Origin: SLRI01 sp036796215
GTDB lineage: Bacteria; Pseudomonadota; Alphaproteobacteria; Geminicoccales; Geminicoccaceae
Assembly (NCBI GenBank): GCA_036796215.1
Contig: DAIRDJ010000059.1
Location: 1 to 24,091 of the forward strand
Reading direction: 5' to 3'
Length of the DNA stretch: 24,091 bases
The notes under the pieces are model-generated. The model did not search any database. It saw only the letters and a list, made by a program, of their open reading frames with translations, and was not told where the DNA came from. The translations under genes were made by a program, and so were the position numbers. Positions 22,859 through 24,091 of this stretch are shown here, piece by piece (within the stretch, counting starts at the first letter, position 1; the number at the start of each line of letters is the position of its first letter).

Positions 22859-24091
22859 CAGAATCTGACCCGCGAGCCGAGGCTGAAGACGTGGATGTCC
22901 TCGAAATCCGTGCCGTCACGGTCGAGCTCGTGCCAGCGATAGCCGCCGTAAAGCTCGATCCCGAAATCCCTGATCGCCTGCACGGCGACAATCCCGACGC
23001 TCATCGCCTCGTCATCCTCGACGGCGACATCGTCGTTGCGGGTGAAATCGATCGAGGTGAAGGTTCGGCCGAAGTCGAAGAAGTCGGCCTGGTAGCCGAG
23101 CTTGGCATAGTAGTTCACGCCTTCGTCGCGACCGTCGTTGTCGCGGGCGCCAGCCGACACGCTCAGGCTCAGCCCGGAGGCCTCGTGCAGCACCGAGCCG
23201 GAGCCGGCGACGACCCAATCGCGGTCGCCACCCGGGTCGGCATAGCCGATGCCAGCGGCGGCACGCAGCCCCGCCCCCTGGCCGGCCCAGCGCAGCGCCG
23301 TGCTCCAGCGCTGGTCCGCCGCGTAGTCGGCGGCAGCCGTGAAGCCAGCGACCCTGGGCGTGTCGTAGCGCACCCGATCGAGCCTGCCGCCGTCGAAATT
23401 GTTGAAAACGTTGCCGATCGTCGTGTTGCTCAGCTCACCCGTGTCGTCGTCGAAAAAGAGCAGACCGCCGGCGGTATCGCTGATGCCCGAATTGTACATC
23501 ACCGTGGTGCCGGAGAGGTCCTGCTCGGCGACGTTGTCGGTGGCGATCGAGCCCTGGCCGAGCGATAGCCTGCCGAAGCCCTCGTGCTCGGCGAACATCT
23601 CGATCACCCGATCGCGAAACCCGACCGTGCCGGTGTCCTCTCTGATCTGGCTCACCTCACTCGCGGCGTTCGAGCGCATCTCGAACTCGAACGTGGTGCC
23701 GACCCTGACGGCCTCTGTCGGCCGCGCCGAGCCGACCACGCGGAGTCGGCTCGAGCTGCCGTTGTTGTCGACATTATAGAGCTTGGTGCTGTCGCCGTCG
23801 TCGGCCAGATTCAGCATCCGGTTGATCTGACCGGAAAGCGAGAGCTGGATGCCGGTACCGCCGGAGCGCATCATCGGCACCTCCTCGAGCTCGGCGGCCC
23901 GGCGCTGCGCCTCCTCGGCCGCCTCCTGCATCGCCGCCGAGCCAGCCTCCAGCTCCTCGAGACGCTGCTCCATCAGCTCGAGCTGACGCGCCTGGTCTTC
24001 CATCTGCTGCCGCTGCAACTCGATCAGCTCGCGCAGCTCGGCCGCACTCTGCGCCAGCGCCGGTCGGGCACCGAGCGTTGTTGCGGCCAGG
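22858..24091 (-). CDS. outer-membrane porin, N-terminus beyond window
   Basis: At least 410 residues, open to the window edge. The first visible residues, LAATTLGARPALA-QS, are the end of a signal peptide. A coiled coil of about 50 residues follows (ELRELIELQRQQMEDQARQL, then LELMEQRLEELEAGSAAMQE). The rest alternates polar and hydrophobic residues with many Gly and aromatic residues (IQLSLSGQINRMLNL, LRVVGSARPTEAVRVGTTF, SLGQGSIATDN, AKLGYQADFFDF), and ends FSLGSRVRF, with the C-terminal Phe typical of outer-membrane barrels. An N-terminal coiled coil before a barrel suggests a trimer. A phosphate-selective role would fit the neighbourhood but nothing in the sequence proves it; the promoter is outside the window. 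Confidence 0.88.
   Translation of the reverse strand, partial: LAATTLGARPALAQSAAELRELIELQRQQMEDQARQLELMEQRLEELEAGSAAMQEAAEEAQRRAAELEEVPMMRSGGTGIQLSLSGQINRMLNLADDGDSTKLYNVDNNGSSSRLRVVGSARPTEAVRVGTTFEFEMRSNAASEVSQIREDTGTVGFRDRVIEMFAEHEGFGRLSLGQGSIATDNVAEQDLSGTTVMYNSGISDTAGGLLFFDDDTGELSNTTIGNVFNNFDGGRLDRVRYDTPRVAGFTAAADYAADQRWSTALRWAGQGAGLRAAAGIGYADPGGDRDWVVAGSGSVLHEASGLSLSVSAGARDNDGRDEGVNYYAKLGYQADFFDFGRTFTSIDFTRNDDVAVEDDEAMSVGIVAVQAIRDFGIELYGGYRWHELDRDGTDFEDIHVFSLGSRVRF

Overview
This window looks like chromosomal DNA of a high-GC Gram-negative bacterium, most likely an alphaproteobacterium. The evidence is strong GC bias at third codon positions, tightly packed operons, a beta-barrel porin with a lipoprotein partner, a pst operon, and tandem PhaC-like DUF3141 proteins beside phosphotransacetylase, acetate kinase and FabI. 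The last set recalls the phosphate-stress, PhoB-controlled pta-ackA operon (with a PHB-synthase-like orf and fabI) known from Sinorhizobium meliloti. No rRNA gene, complete tRNA or CRISPR array was seen.

Layout. 1-1020 is a degenerate edge: a broken IS256-type transposase fragment on the minus strand, small palindromes, a tRNA-3'-end-like stretch and about 590 bp with no credible gene. 1024-3716 (+) holds two tandem CNNM/CBS (CorB/HlyC-type) membrane proteins. 12640 down to 3734 (-) is a compact eight-gene carbon operon: DUF3141, DUF3141, short RSH-like HD protein, MaoC-phosphotransacetylase fusion, AtoD, AtoA, 3-hydroxybutyryl-CoA dehydrogenase, small ABM-like protein. 12824-14877 (+) is fabI-ackA, divergent from that operon. 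20515 down to 14874 (-) is pstS-pstC-pstA-pstB, a second pstS and a Fic-fold gene with a degenerate active-site motif. 21893 down to 20787 (-) is a third PstS/SphX-like binding protein. 22033-22509 is a decayed IS200/IS605-type insertion. The right end (-) is a porin, cut by the window edge, overlapping a small lipoprotein gene.

The unifying signal is a 19-bp motif, RTGAYRnnTTGATGAYGAA on the + strand (TTCGTCATCAAnnCGTCAC in the direction of the genes). It has two half-sites 11 bp apart, as expected of a PhoB box. It occurs just upstream of the carbon operon (12679-12697), of pstS (20563-20581) and, in a weaker form, of the third pstS-like gene (21914-21932). I infer that most of the segment 3.7-21.9 kb is one phosphate-starvation region joining high-affinity phosphate uptake to acetyl-CoA/acetyl-phosphate/acetoacetyl-CoA metabolism. 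The least familiar parts are the paired DUF3141 proteins, the truncated ppGpp-hydrolase-like HD protein translationally coupled to one of them, and the Fic-like protein at the end of the pst operon. phoU, phoB and phoR are not in the window.
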